A stretch of 64,000 bases of DNA from Stenotrophomonas beteli (GCF_001431665.1 NZ_LLXV01000077.1:60896-124895); one strand, 5' to 3'. Shown: positions 52,680-61,205, numbered from the stretch's first letter. The notes: a model not told the origin generated them from the letters alone. Translations and numbers: made by a program.

Positions 52680-53606
52680 ATGAAGTTCCAGACAGCCAGC
52701 GCCCTGCTTGTGCTTGCCGCCAGCGGCGTCGCCAGTGCGCAGCCCTCCGATATCGCCCGCGACCACGACAGCATCCTGGCCATGCAGGGTGAGTACACCG
52801 TGGACTTCGCGTTCGACGAGACCGTGCTGCTGAAGCCGGGCTACGAGCGCGCCCCGGCGATGCGCAGCGGCGGCAACGAACTGGTGATCGTGGTCGAGGA
52901 CACGCCGAAGCGCATCGTGCTGCAGCACCTGCTGCTGGACGAGAAGAGCGGCCACATCACCAAGCACTGGCGCCAGGACTGGGTCTACGAAGCACCGAAC
53001 CGTTTCGAGTTCAGCGCCGACCAGACCTGGCAGGTACGCCGCATTCCCGCAGCGGTGAACCAGGGCGCCTGGACCCAGTGCGTGTACGAAGTGAGCGACG
53101 CACCGCGCTACTGCGGCACCGGTAAATGGACGTACACCAACAACGTGCCGAGCTGGACCAGCGACCTGAGCTGGCGGCCGTTGCCGCGTCGTGAGTACAC
53201 CCAGCGCAGCGACTACAACGCGCTGGCCGTGGTCAACCGCCACACGCTCACGCCCAATGGCTGGACCCACGAGCAGTTCAACACCAAGGTGCAGCGCAAC
53301 GCCGACGGCAGCCAGGTGGAGATCGCACGCGAGTTCGGCTTCAACGACTACGTGAAGACCACCGAGGTCGACTTCACCCCGGCGCGCAACTACTGGAAGG
53401 CTACTGCCGGTTACTGGGCCAAGGTGCGCCAGCGCTGGGACGGTTTCCTGAACCAGGCCCCGGGCGTGCACCTGAAGACCAGGATCGACGGCATGGCGAT
53501 GATCATTCCGCTGTTCACCCAGGCCGAAGCGATCCAGTCCGGCAAGAAGGTGAAGGACGCGCAGATCGACGAAGTGTTCGCCAAGTACGTGGAGAAGGCC
53601 CGGTAG
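52680..53606 (+). CDS. Exported DUF6607-like protein of the heme-uptake locus
   Basis: The 308-residue protein has a signal peptide (about 1-20, ending ASA) and no membrane helix after it. It is rich in Trp and Tyr, with a WTYTNNVPSWTSDLSWRPLPRREYTQRSDYN-like region around 160-190 (given in part only). It resembles a family known only as DUF6607. The gene starts 72 bases after the preceding one, with AAGGA as ribosome-binding site. It is probably periplasmic and part of the heme operon. Its TAG stop codon lies in the GTAG head of a SMAG-like repeat. Confidence 0.78.
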   Translation: MKFQTASALLVLAASGVASAQPSDIARDHDSILAMQGEYTVDFAFDETVLLKPGYERAPAMRSGGNELVIVVEDTPKRIVLQHLLLDEKSGHITKHWRQDWVYEAPNRFEFSADQTWQVRRIPAAVNQGAWTQCVYEVSDAPRYCGTGKWTYTNNVPSWTSDLSWRPLPRREYTQRSDYNALAVVNRHTLTPNGWTHEQFNTKVQRNADGSQVEIAREFGFNDYVKTTEVDFTPARNYWKATAGYWAKVRQRWDGFLNQAPGVHLKTRIDGMAMIIPLFTQAEAIQSGKKVKDAQIDEVFAKYVEKAR

Positions 53607-53626
53607 CGTCCAGCCAAGCTCGATGC
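53603..53626 (+). repeat. SMAG-like palindrome (degenerate) with a stop codon
   Basis: GTAG head (its TAG ends the DUF6607-like gene) followed by CAGCCAAGCTCGATGC, whose arms no longer match well. Confidence 0.6.
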
Positions 53627-53641
53627 CTTCGCTTCGCTTTG

Positions 53642-53667
53642 GTAGGTGCCGAGCTTGCTCGGCACGC
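53642..53667 (+). repeat. SMAG palindrome
   Basis: GTAG head with GTGCCGAGC and GCTCGGCAC arms, between the convergent heme locus and ABC transporter genes. Confidence 0.8.
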
Positions 53668-53686
53668 TTTCGGGTGGGATGCCGGG

Positions 53687-56203
53687 TCAGGCCTCGCGCA
53701 GCGCCAACGCGGGCGGCGTATGCAGGATCGCCCGCGTACCCCACCAGCCCGCCAGGAGGCTCAACCCGATGCCGACCCCGCCGCCGATCAGCAGGCCCGG
53801 CCACGGTGGCAGCAAGGGCAGCTCGAACACCTTCTGCGAGACCGCCACGCCGATGGCAGCGGCCGCACCCACCGCAAGAAGCGCGGCCAGCGTGCCCAGT
53901 GCGCCGAACTCCACCAGCACCGCACCCCGCAGCTGGCGCCGGGTCGCGCCCAGCGTGCGCAGCACCGCGCTGTCGTAGCGGCGCTCGCCGGCCGTGGCCT
54001 GCAGCGCGGCCAGCAGCACCAGCACGCCGGCCAGCAGGCTGAACACCATCACCAGCTGCACCGCCTGCGCCACACGCTCCATCACATCGCGCACCTGCGA
54101 GATCACCGCGTCCACATCCAGCAGCGACAGGTTCGGCTGCGCGCGTACCAGTTCGCCCAGCCCGGCCGCCTTGCCGGCCGGCAGATGGAACGCTGACAGC
54201 AGGTTGTGCGGAGTGTCGCCCACCGCATTCGGGTTCAGCAGCACGAAGAAGTTCGGCCGGAAGGTGTTCCAGTCGGCCTTGCGCACACTGGTCACGGTGA
54301 ACTCGCGCTCCTGCTCGCCCACTGCAATGGTGATCCGGTCGCCCGGGTACACGCCGTAGCGCTTGGCCCAGCCGATTTCCACTGATGCTTCCGGCGCCGT
54401 GCTGTCGGCTTTCCAGAACGTGCCGTTGACCAGCGTGTTGGCTGGCGGGAAGCTGCTGCGCCAGCTGAAGTTCAACGGCCGGTTTTCATCATCGTCATCG
54501 CGCTGGGCTTCGCCTGAGGCCTGCTGCCCGCTCTGTTCCGACGAGCGGTCCACGCGCAGCGGCGGCTTGCCGTTGATCGCGAGCAGGCGACCGGTGGCCA
54601 TCGGCTCGATGCTGGCGTCGCCGGCGCCCAGTCCGCGCAGTGCGGCCAGCACGCTGTCGCATTGCTCGGGCTGGATGTTGATCAGGAAGTAGTTCGGCGT
54701 ATCCGCAGGCAGGCGTTCGCGCCACTGCTGCAGCAGGCCGGGGCCGGTCACCGCCAGCAGCAACAACGCGCACAGCGACAGCGACAGCCCGACGAGTTGC
54801 ATCACCGCCAGCAGCCGGCGCCGGGTCAGCGCGGCCAGGCCCAGCCGCCAGTTGCCGTGCAGGCGGTGCTGCAGGCCGCGCAGCAGCTGCAGCAGCACGA
54901 AACCGACCACGCCGGCGGCCAGCGCCAGCGCGGCCAGGCCGCCCAGCACCCACAGCGCCAGTTTCAGATCGCCGGTGACCTGCACCGCCAGCAGCAGGCT
55001 GGCCGCCAGCGCCGCCACATAGGCCAGCAACGACGCCGGCGGCAGGGCGGCGAAGGAACGGTTGAGCACCCGCATCGGCGGCACCCCCCGCAGGCGCAGC
55101 AATGGCGGCAGGCCAAAGCCGAACAGCAGCAACAACCCGATACCGGCGCCGGTCAGTGCGGGCATCGCTTCCGGCAGCGGCAGGCGCTGCGGCACCAGGC
55201 TGCCCAGTACCTGCACCAGGCCTTCCTGCGCGGCCATGCCCAGGCCGATGCCGAGCGCGCAGGCCGGCACCGCCAGCATCAGCAGCTGCAGCGCCAGGCC
55301 CAGCAGGATGTCGCGCTGGCGCGCGCCCAGGCAGCGCAGGATCGCCACCTGGTCGATGCGGCGCAGGGCAAAACGGTTGGCCGCCAGCGCGGTCGCCACG
55401 CCGGCCAGCAGTACCGCCAGCAGCGCGCTCAGGCCGAGGAAGCGGCCGGCCAGGTCGAAGGCCTGGCGTACGCCGCGCTGGGTATCATCCACGCTCAGCA
55501 GGCGCAGACCTTTGACTTGCGGCAGCAGCCACTGGCGCAGCGCGGCAACCTGATCGGCCGGTCCGGCGAACATCAGCCGGTAGTTGATGCGGCTGCCGGG
55601 GCCAAGCAGCCCGGTGCCCTCCACATCAGCGCGGTTGACCAGCAGGGTGGGCGAGAGCGTCAGCAGGTCGCCGCCGGTGTCCGGCTCGGCCTCGATGATG
55701 CCGGCGATGCGCAGCGTGCCGGTGCCGAATTCAAAGTTGTCTCCGGCCTTCAGCCCCAGCCCCTGCAACAGGCGCGGGTCGGCATAGGCCTGGCCTTTGG
55801 GCGGCATGCCGGCATCGGTGATCAGCGCACCGCCGGGCGTGGCCCGCACCCGCAGCGTGCCGCGCAACGGATAACCCGCCTGTACCGCCTTGATGCTGGC
55901 CATCTGGCTGGCATCGCCGTTGAACAGCACGCTGCCGAAGCTGGCGATGCGGGTATGCGCCAGGCCACGCCGTTGCGCCTCGTCGGCGAATGCCTGCGGC
56001 GGATCATCGCGCCCGGCGATGCCGAGGTCGCCGCCGAGCATTTCGGCCGCGCTGCCGGTCAGCGCCAGGTTGACCCGGTTCACCAGTGTGCCGACCGCGG
56101 TCATCACCGCCACGCCCAGCACCAGCGCGGCGAACACGGTCAGCAGGTCGCCGGCCAGGGCCTCGCGGCGCAGCGCGCGCCACGCATGGCGCAGCAGGTT
56201 CAT
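53687..56203 (-). CDS. ybbP: ABC transporter permease, FtsX-like (YbbP-type)
   Basis: The 838-residue permease has an N-terminal membrane helix (about 20-42), a large periplasmic region, two blocks of FtsX-like helices in the middle (about 255-480) and a final FtsX domain with three helices (about 720-830). This matches E. coli YbbP. The ATPase partner starts just upstream and overlaps it by 4 bases. In E. coli ybbA-ybbP is also next to tesA, so the neighbourhood is conserved. The substrate is not known; related MacB-type systems move lipids or peptides. Confidence 0.9.
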   Translation of the reverse strand: MNLLRHAWRALRREALAGDLLTVFAALVLGVAVMTAVGTLVNRVNLALTGSAAEMLGGDLGIAGRDDPPQAFADEAQRRGLAHTRIASFGSVLFNGDASQMASIKAVQAGYPLRGTLRVRATPGGALITDAGMPPKGQAYADPRLLQGLGLKAGDNFEFGTGTLRIAGIIEAEPDTGGDLLTLSPTLLVNRADVEGTGLLGPGSRINYRLMFAGPADQVAALRQWLLPQVKGLRLLSVDDTQRGVRQAFDLAGRFLGLSALLAVLLAGVATALAANRFALRRIDQVAILRCLGARQRDILLGLALQLLMLAVPACALGIGLGMAAQEGLVQVLGSLVPQRLPLPEAMPALTGAGIGLLLLFGFGLPPLLRLRGVPPMRVLNRSFAALPPASLLAYVAALAASLLLAVQVTGDLKLALWVLGGLAALALAAGVVGFVLLQLLRGLQHRLHGNWRLGLAALTRRRLLAVMQLVGLSLSLCALLLLAVTGPGLLQQWRERLPADTPNYFLINIQPEQCDSVLAALRGLGAGDASIEPMATGRLLAINGKPPLRVDRSSEQSGQQASGEAQRDDDDENRPLNFSWRSSFPPANTLVNGTFWKADSTAPEASVEIGWAKRYGVYPGDRITIAVGEQEREFTVTSVRKADWNTFRPNFFVLLNPNAVGDTPHNLLSAFHLPAGKAAGLGELVRAQPNLSLLDVDAVISQVRDVMERVAQAVQLVMVFSLLAGVLVLLAALQATAGERRYDSAVLRTLGATRRQLRGAVLVEFGALGTLAALLAVGAAAAIGVAVSQKVFELPLLPPWPGLLIGGGVGIGLSLLAGWWGTRAILHTPPALALREA

Positions 56204-56847
56204 GCCTGCGCCCCGCGTTCGACCGGCAGCAGCCGGCCGTCATCGATGCGATGGATGTACTGGCAGCGCTGGGCCAGGCGCAGGTCATGGGTGACCAGCA
56301 CCAGCGTAGTGCCGCTGCCGGCATTGAGTTCGAACAGCAGGTCGCTGATGTGCTGGCCGGTGGCATGGTCGAGCGAGCCGGTCGGCTCGTCGGCGAACAG
56401 GATGCGCGGGCGGGTGACGAAGGCACGTGCCAGCGCCACGCGCTGCTGCTCGCCGCCGGACAGCTGGCGCGGGTAGTGGCGGGCACGGTGGGACAGGCCG
56501 ACCTGCGCCAGCACCTCATCGACGCGCGCGCGGTCCTCGCGGCCGGCCAGTTCCAACGGCAGCGCGACATTCTCGGCGGCAGTCAGCGCCGGCAGCAGGT
56601 GGAAGCTCTGGAATACGAATCCAACGGTGCGCGCGCGCAGCTGCGCCCGTGCTTCTTCATCGAGGCTGCCCAGATCCTGCCCGGCCATCGCGATGCGGCC
56701 ACGGCTGGGCAGGTCCAGTCCGGCCAGCAGGCCGAGCAGGGTGGTCTTGCCGGAACCTGAAGCGCCGACGATGGCCACGCTGGTGCCTTCATGGACGGTC
56801 AGGGTGATGTTGTCCAGTATGTGGACTTCACCCTCCGGGCCCTGCAC
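56200..56847 (-). CDS. ybbA: ABC transporter ATPase (YbbA-type)
   Basis: The ATPase has Walker A GASGSGKTT (about 28-36), the signature LSGGEQQRVALARA (about 128-141) and Walker B ILFADEPTG. The listed start is a GTG at 56847, giving 215 residues. This omits about ten residues (VAIAVDQVGKSV) that continue open upstream and look like the usual first beta-strand. No ATG, GTG or TTG begins that extension. An ATC at 56910, seven bases after a GGAG, or a CTG are the only choices. The ATPase and permease overlap by four bases. Confidence 0.88.
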   Translation of the reverse strand: MQGPEGEVHILDNITLTVHEGTSVAIVGASGSGKTTLLGLLAGLDLPSRGRIAMAGQDLGSLDEEARAQLRARTVGFVFQSFHLLPALTAAENVALPLELAGREDRARVDEVLAQVGLSHRARHYPRQLSGGEQQRVALARAFVTRPRILFADEPTGSLDHATGQHISDLLFELNAGSGTTLVLVTHDLRLAQRCQYIHRIDDGRLLPVERGAQA

Positions 56848-56922
56848 GGACTTGCCGACCTGGTCGACGGCGATGGCGACGGACGCGCTGCGGGGGGACA
56901 GGCTGTCGATGAGGAGACTCCA

Positions 56923-57567
56923 ATGCGCAAGACGGGATGGAGCCGGCGAGCCGGCGCGATGATGGTGCTGCTGCTAGCGTTGCTGCTGTTGCCCGGGCTG
57001 GCCTGTGCCAAAGGTCCGGCCGGCACGGTGCTGGTGCTCGGCGACAGCCTCAGTGCCGCCCACAATATCCCCGCCGATGCCGGTTGGGTCAGCCTGCTGG
57101 ACAAGCGGGTCAGGCAGCAGTCGAAAACACCGCCGCGCATCGTCAACGCCAGCATGAGCGGGGAGACCACCGCCGGCGCGCTGACCCGCCTGCCGGGCCT
57201 GCTGGCGAAGGAACAACCGACCGTGGTGGTGATCGCGCTGGGCGGCAATGACGCGCTGCGCGGGCTGACCCCGGCGCAGGTACAGGGCAACCTGGAGAAA
57301 ATGGTGCTGGCCAGCCAGAAGGCCGGCGCCAGGGTGCTGCTGCTGGGCATCGATGTACCGCCCAACTACGGGCCGGCCTATCGCCAGCGCCTTGCGGCGG
57401 CCTACAAGGCGCTGGCCACGCAGTACAAGGTGCCGCTGCTGCCGTTCCTGCTGGAAGGCGTGGCGCTGCAGCCGGGCATGATGCAGGCCGACGGCCTGCA
57501 CCCTACGGCGCAGGCGCAGCCGAGGGTGCTGGACAATGTCTGGCCGCTGCTCAGGCCGCTGCTCTGA
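56923..57567 (+). CDS. tesA: Arylesterase / lysophospholipase TesA (GDSL)
   Basis: The 214-residue protein has a signal peptide (about 1-29) and the SGNH hydrolase blocks: GDSLSA with Ser42, GGNDALRG (about 107-114) and DGLHPTA (His about 196). TesA acts in the periplasm on acyl esters, thioesters and lysophospholipids. The ATG at 56923 follows GAGGAG with eight-base spacing. It is divergent from ybbA with almost no gap, as in E. coli. Confidence 0.95.
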   Translation: MRKTGWSRRAGAMMVLLLALLLLPGLACAKGPAGTVLVLGDSLSAAHNIPADAGWVSLLDKRVRQQSKTPPRIVNASMSGETTAGALTRLPGLLAKEQPTVVVIALGGNDALRGLTPAQVQGNLEKMVLASQKAGARVLLLGIDVPPNYGPAYRQRLAAAYKALATQYKVPLLPFLLEGVALQPGMMQADGLHPTAQAQPRVLDNVWPLLRPLL

Positions 57568-57588
57568 ACCGTTTGTGTACCTCTTGAC

Positions 57589-57616
57589 GGAACTTCACAT
57601 CGCGTCCACCGTCGAT
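57589..57616 (+). promoter_or_regulatory. Sigma-E-like promoter of the two-component operon
   Basis: GGAACTT (57589-57595) is an exact match to the RpoE -35. After 15 bases comes GTCGAT (57611-57616), close to the -10 GTCTAA. The predicted start leaves a leader of about 30 bases with an AGAGGG ribosome-binding site before the ATG at 57655. A TTGACG overlaps the -35 but has no sigma-70 -10 at proper spacing. Confidence 0.6.
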
Positions 57617-57654
57617 CCGGCATGTTTCACAAAGCTGAAGTTAGAGGGAATCAC

Positions 57655-58368
57655 ATGCGTCAGACGAAGGAGACCTCCGGCTTGGTGCTGGTGGTCGAAG
57701 ACAACCGCAACATCTCCGAGATGATCGGGGAATACCTGGAAGGTCGCGGCTTCGAAGTCGACTATGCACAGGACGGCCTGGATGGCTACCGCCTTGCGGC
57801 GGAAAACAGCTATGACGTCGTGGTGCTCGACTTGATGTTGCCGCGCCTGGATGGCATCGAAGTGTGCCGTCGCCTGCGCAACGACGCGCGCAAGTCCACC
57901 CCGGTGCTGATGCTCACCGCACGCGACACGCTGGACGACAAGCTCACCGGCCTCGGTTTCGGTGCCGATGACTACCTGACCAAGCCGTTCGCGATCCAGG
58001 AGCTGGAAGCCCGCCTGCGCGCGCTGATCCGCCGTGAACGTCGCCAGGTCGGTTCGGAAGTGCTCAAGGTCGCCGACCTGGTGCTCGATCCGGTCAGCAT
58101 GCGGGCTACCCGTGCCGGTACCGAGCTGCAGCTTTCACCGATCGGCCTGCGCCTGCTGACCATCCTGATGCGCGAATCGCCGCGCGTGGTCACCCGCCAG
58201 GAAATCGAACGCGAGATCTGGGGCAATGGCCTGCCCGATTCGGACACCCTGCGCAGCCATCTGTACAACCTGCGCAAGATCATCGACAAGCCGTTCGACC
58301 GTCCGCTGCTGCACACCGTGCAGAGTGCCGGTTACCGCATTGCCGACATTGCCCAGCCGATGGCCTGA
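57655..58368 (+). CDS. OmpR/PhoB-type response regulator
   Basis: The 237-residue protein has a receiver domain with phosphorylated Asp59 (VVLDLMLPRLDG), Thr88 and Lys110 (LTKPF), the acidic pair Glu15-Asp16, and a C-terminal winged helix (about 135-230). The start at 57655 has AGAGGG upstream; an earlier ATG would add eleven residues without homology. It precedes a histidine kinase, and the pair follows tesA on the same strand. The target genes cannot be seen. Confidence 0.95.
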   Translation: MRQTKETSGLVLVVEDNRNISEMIGEYLEGRGFEVDYAQDGLDGYRLAAENSYDVVVLDLMLPRLDGIEVCRRLRNDARKSTPVLMLTARDTLDDKLTGLGFGADDYLTKPFAIQELEARLRALIRRERRQVGSEVLKVADLVLDPVSMRATRAGTELQLSPIGLRLLTILMRESPRVVTRQEIEREIWGNGLPDSDTLRSHLYNLRKIIDKPFDRPLLHTVQSAGYRIADIAQPMA

Positions 58369-58429
58369 GCGGAGCCCGCGCCGGTGCAGTAGCAGGCACG
58401 GCCGGGCGCCCGCCCAGCAGGATCAGGCG

Positions 58430-58459
58430 GATGAGCCGCCGGCGGCGCCGGCGGTCATC
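58430..58459 (+). terminator. Hairpin between the response regulator and kinase genes
   Basis: CCGCCGGC (58436-58443) pairs with GCCGGCGG (58447-58454); the flanks GATGA and TCATC extend it. No T-run. It may partly end the regulator transcript, leaving the kinase to its own promoter. Confidence 0.5.
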
Positions 58460-58491
58460 TGCCGTGCACGACTAAGGCGCGGTGCGCTGCC

Positions 58492-58497
58492 TATAAT
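58492..58497 (+). promoter_or_regulatory. -10 element of the histidine kinase gene
   Basis: A perfect TATAAT 26 bases before the kinase ATG. The -35 region (GTGCACGACT) is weak. Confidence 0.5.
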
Positions 58498-58523
58498 CGC
58501 AGCGCTCTGACCGGGACCCCGTA

Positions 58524-59795
58524 ATGCCGCACGGCCTGCCGCGCAAGATCCGTATCGCTTTCATCCTGCAGGCAGTGCTGGCCAGCCTGGGCATCCTGCT
58601 GGGTGCCTGGCTGGTATCGCTGGTGATCAAGCACAGCCTGGTCGGTGCTGCCCTGCGCGAGGAGGCGGCGTATTACTGGACGCTGCACGACGCCTCGCCG
58701 GTGCAGCCACCGCCGAACACCCAGAACATCCGCGGCTACCTGCTGGAAAGCGGGCAGTCGGCGCTGTCCCTGCCGGCCAACCTGCGCAATCTGGAACCGG
58801 GTTTCCACGAACTGCCCAAGGACGACCAGCTGGTGCTGGTCGATGTACGCCCGGCCGGCCGCCTGTACCTGGTGTTCCTGCGCTCGCGCGCGGAAATGCT
58901 GGCGTTCTGGTTCGGCATCGTGCCGGTACTGCTGACCCTGTTGGCGGTGTATGGCGCCAGCTGGGTGACCTATCGTGCGTCCAAGCGCCTGGTATCGCCG
59001 GTGAACTGGCTGGCACGGCGCGTCTCGCGCTGGGATCCGGGGCATCCGGAGGCGGCCGACCTGGAACCGAACAAGCTGCCGGCGGACATGCAGGGTGAGA
59101 CCCGGCAGCTGGCCGCTGCGCTGCATTCGCTGGCCAACCGGGTCAGCGCGCACGTCGCGCGCGAGCGCAATTTCACCCGTGACGCCAGCCATGAGCTGCG
59201 CACGCCGCTGACCGTCATCCGCGTGGCCAGCGACATGGCCCTGGGCGATGAAACCCTGCAGCCGCGCCTGCGTCGCAGCCTGCAGCGCATCCAGCGTGCC
59301 GGCCGTGACATGGAGGCGGTGATCGATGCGTTCCTGATCCTGGCCCGCGAGGCCGACGTCGAGCCGCAGATCGAACTGTTCGATGTCAACGACATCGTCC
59401 GCTATGAAGTGGACAACGCCAACGAACTGCTGGGGTCGCGCCCGGTCGCGGTGCACCTGCACAGCGATGGCCCGGTGCAGCTGCACGCACCGCCACGGGT
59501 GCTGCAGGTGGTGGTCAGCAACCTGGTGCGCAACGCCTGCAGCTACACCGACGAAGGGCGCATCGATGTGCACGTGCTCAACGATCGCGTGGTGGTGCGC
59601 GACAGCGGCATCGGCATGTCCGCCGAGGCGCTGTCGCGGGCGTTCGAGCCGTTCTACCGCGCCGAGCCGAGCCGCCCGCAGGGCACCGGCCTGGGCCTGT
59701 CGATCGTGCGCCGGCTGTGCGACCGCTTCGGCTGGACGGTCAGCCTGGCCAGTGAACCGGGGCAGGGCACCGAAGCCACGGTGATCTTCCGCTGA
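58524..59795 (+). CDS. Membrane sensor histidine kinase
   Basis: The 423-residue kinase has membrane helices at about 12-38 and 126-150, with a small (~85-residue) periplasmic loop between them. A HAMP-like segment precedes the dimerisation helix carrying phosphorylated His223 (RDASHELRTPL). The ATPase boxes follow: N-box NLVRNACSY, G1 DSGIGMS and G2 GTGLGLS. It is the presumed partner of the preceding response regulator, though it has its own promoter and a hairpin in between. The signal is unknown; the small sensor loop and tesA/ABC neighbourhood fit envelope sensing. Confidence 0.94.
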   Translation: MPHGLPRKIRIAFILQAVLASLGILLGAWLVSLVIKHSLVGAALREEAAYYWTLHDASPVQPPPNTQNIRGYLLESGQSALSLPANLRNLEPGFHELPKDDQLVLVDVRPAGRLYLVFLRSRAEMLAFWFGIVPVLLTLLAVYGASWVTYRASKRLVSPVNWLARRVSRWDPGHPEAADLEPNKLPADMQGETRQLAAALHSLANRVSAHVARERNFTRDASHELRTPLTVIRVASDMALGDETLQPRLRRSLQRIQRAGRDMEAVIDAFLILAREADVEPQIELFDVNDIVRYEVDNANELLGSRPVAVHLHSDGPVQLHAPPRVLQVVVSNLVRNACSYTDEGRIDVHVLNDRVVVRDSGIGMSAEALSRAFEPFYRAEPSRPQGTGLGLSIVRRLCDRFGWTVSLASEPGQGTEATVIFR

Positions 59796-59809
59796 CGCGG
59801 CGACCTGCC

Positions 59810-59848
59810 GGGGTCGGATCCCGTTGCTGCGCAACGGGCTCTGACCCC
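59810..59848 (+). repeat. GGGTC/GACCC palindromic repeat, copy 4
   Basis: GGGTCGGATCCCGTTG arm and CAACGGGCTCTGACCC arm; same orientation as copy 1 and 14 bases after the kinase stop. Confidence 0.75.
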
Positions 59849-59865
59849 AACCCGCTGAAATGTCG

Positions 59866-59890
59866 GTAGCTCCACGCCATGCGTGGATGG
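59866..59890 (+). repeat. SMAG palindrome
   Basis: GTAG head, TCCACGC and GCGTGGA arms. It lies seven bases from the stop codon of the convergent SGNH hydrolase gene. Confidence 0.8.
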
Positions 59891-59896
59891 GGTTGC

Positions 59897-60598
59897 TCAG
59901 TTGCAGTTGACCTTCGGCGCCAGCGCTCGGGTCCAGATCGCATAGCCGGCCGGGGTCATGTGCAGCATGTCTTCGCGGAACAGCGTTGCATCCGGCTGGC
60001 CGTCGGCACCGAGCATCGGCGTGTAGATGTCGGTGTAGCCGGTATTGGGCAGCCTGGCCAGCGCGGCCTTGATCAGCGTGTTGGCCTCGTTGATCGCTGG
60101 CAGCAGGTGCGCGCGCGACGGGCTCGGCTTGATCGACAGGTATTCCACCGTGGTCTTTGGCAGGTCGCGGTGCACGCGCTGCACGAAGGCGACCACGTCG
60201 TCGCGCACCTGGGTCGCACTGCGGCCGCTGTTGAGGTCGTTGTCACCGGCATAGAAGAACACCTTGCAGGGTGCATACGGCACTACGATGCGGTCGGCGT
60301 ACCAGGTGCTGTCGCGCACTTCCGAACCGCCAAAGCCACGATTGAACACCGGCTGGCCGGGGAAGTCGGTGGCCAGGCTCTCCCAGTAGCGGATGGAGGA
60401 ACTGCCGATGAACTCGATGCCGCCGCGCGGCGGTGGGTTGGCCTGGTCGGCGCGGGCGAAACGGGCCATGTCGTCGGCCCAGGCCACGTTGGAGACCTGT
60501 TCGGGCACACGCGGTGCGGAGGGCGGGCTCAGGGCCTGCGCCAGCGGTGCGGCGCTCAGCAGGCCCAACATCAGCAGGCAGATAGGGCGGCGGGTCAT
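59897..60598 (-). CDS. Secreted SGNH/GDSL-type hydrolase
   Basis: The 233-residue protein has a signal peptide (about 1-22) and the SGNH blocks: FIGSSSIRYW (Ser nucleophile, about 64-73), a Gly in the RGFGGSEV block, GDNDLNSG (Asn in block III) and DMLHMTPAGY with the Asp-His pair near residue 210. This group acts on acetylated sugars or lipids. It lies apart from any recognisable operon. A repeat pair separates it from the convergent histidine kinase gene. Confidence 0.88.
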   Translation of the reverse strand: MTRRPICLLMLGLLSAAPLAQALSPPSAPRVPEQVSNVAWADDMARFARADQANPPPRGGIEFIGSSSIRYWESLATDFPGQPVFNRGFGGSEVRDSTWYADRIVVPYAPCKVFFYAGDNDLNSGRSATQVRDDVVAFVQRVHRDLPKTTVEYLSIKPSPSRAHLLPAINEANTLIKAALARLPNTGYTDIYTPMLGADGQPDATLFREDMLHMTPAGYAIWTRALAPKVNCN

Positions 60599-60809
60599 CA
60601 GGGGCTCCAGCAGGCAGGGACATCCATCTTAGAAGGGCGCGGCGATGCGGTGCTTGCCTCTGGCAGGCCATTCGCCGGGGCGAGCCGGGGTATGGCGGCT
60701 GGCCTTGTGGCAAAATGGCGGCCATCTGCCTATTCCTGTGCACCCATGATTCCCTGCCGTGCGTCTGAGCGGTCGCTGCGCCGCGCCCCTGTTGCTGGAT
60801 GCTTCGCCC

Positions 60810-61205
60810 GTGGCTGACCACTTCGGCCACCTGCCCCGGGGCCCGCGTCGCATCTTCCAGGCCGCCCGCTGGTCCTGGCAGGGCCTGCGCGCCGCCTGGC
60901 TGCATGAGTCTTCGTTCCGGCTGGAAGTCTACCTGCTGGTGCTGCTGACCCCGCTTGCGGTGTGGCTGGGCCAGACCCCGGTGGAGCGCGCGCTGCTGAT
61001 TGGCTCGATGCTGCTGGTGCTGGCGATGGAGCTGGCCAACTCGGCCATCGAAGCGGTGATCGAACGCTACGGCAGCGAGATCCACGAACTGGCCGGCCGC
61101 GCCAAGGACATGGGCTCGGCGGCGGTGTTCGTGCTGATGATGAACGTGCTGCTGTGCTGGGCCCTGGTCGTGGTTCCGCACGCACTGGCCGGCACCTACG
61201 GCTGA
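60810..61205 (+). CDS. dgkA: Diacylglycerol kinase DgkA
   Basis: DgkA recycles diacylglycerol to phosphatidic acid in the inner membrane. The 131-residue protein aligns along its whole length with E. coli DgkA (SWQGLRAAWLHESSFRLE, then the signature ELANSAIEAVIERYGSEIHELAGRAKD) and has three membrane helices. I chose the GTG at 60810 because the next residues match the family N-terminus; a GTG at 60759 would add 17 unconserved residues. Ribosome-binding sequence is weak at both. It is 33 bases before terC. Confidence 0.9.
   Translation: MADHFGHLPRGPRRIFQAARWSWQGLRAAWLHESSFRLEVYLLVLLTPLAVWLGQTPVERALLIGSMLLVLAMELANSAIEAVIERYGSEIHELAGRAKDMGSAAVFVLMMNVLLCWALVVVPHALAGTYG

Noticed and set aside
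49427..52798. Minus-strand reading frame of 1123 codons over the heme locus
   Set aside because: Covers three genes and the Fur promoter in antisense; composition typical of an artefact.
56791..56922. Upstream extension of TesA
   Set aside because: It overlaps the ybbA coding sequence and precedes a clear signal peptide start with a GAGGAG site.
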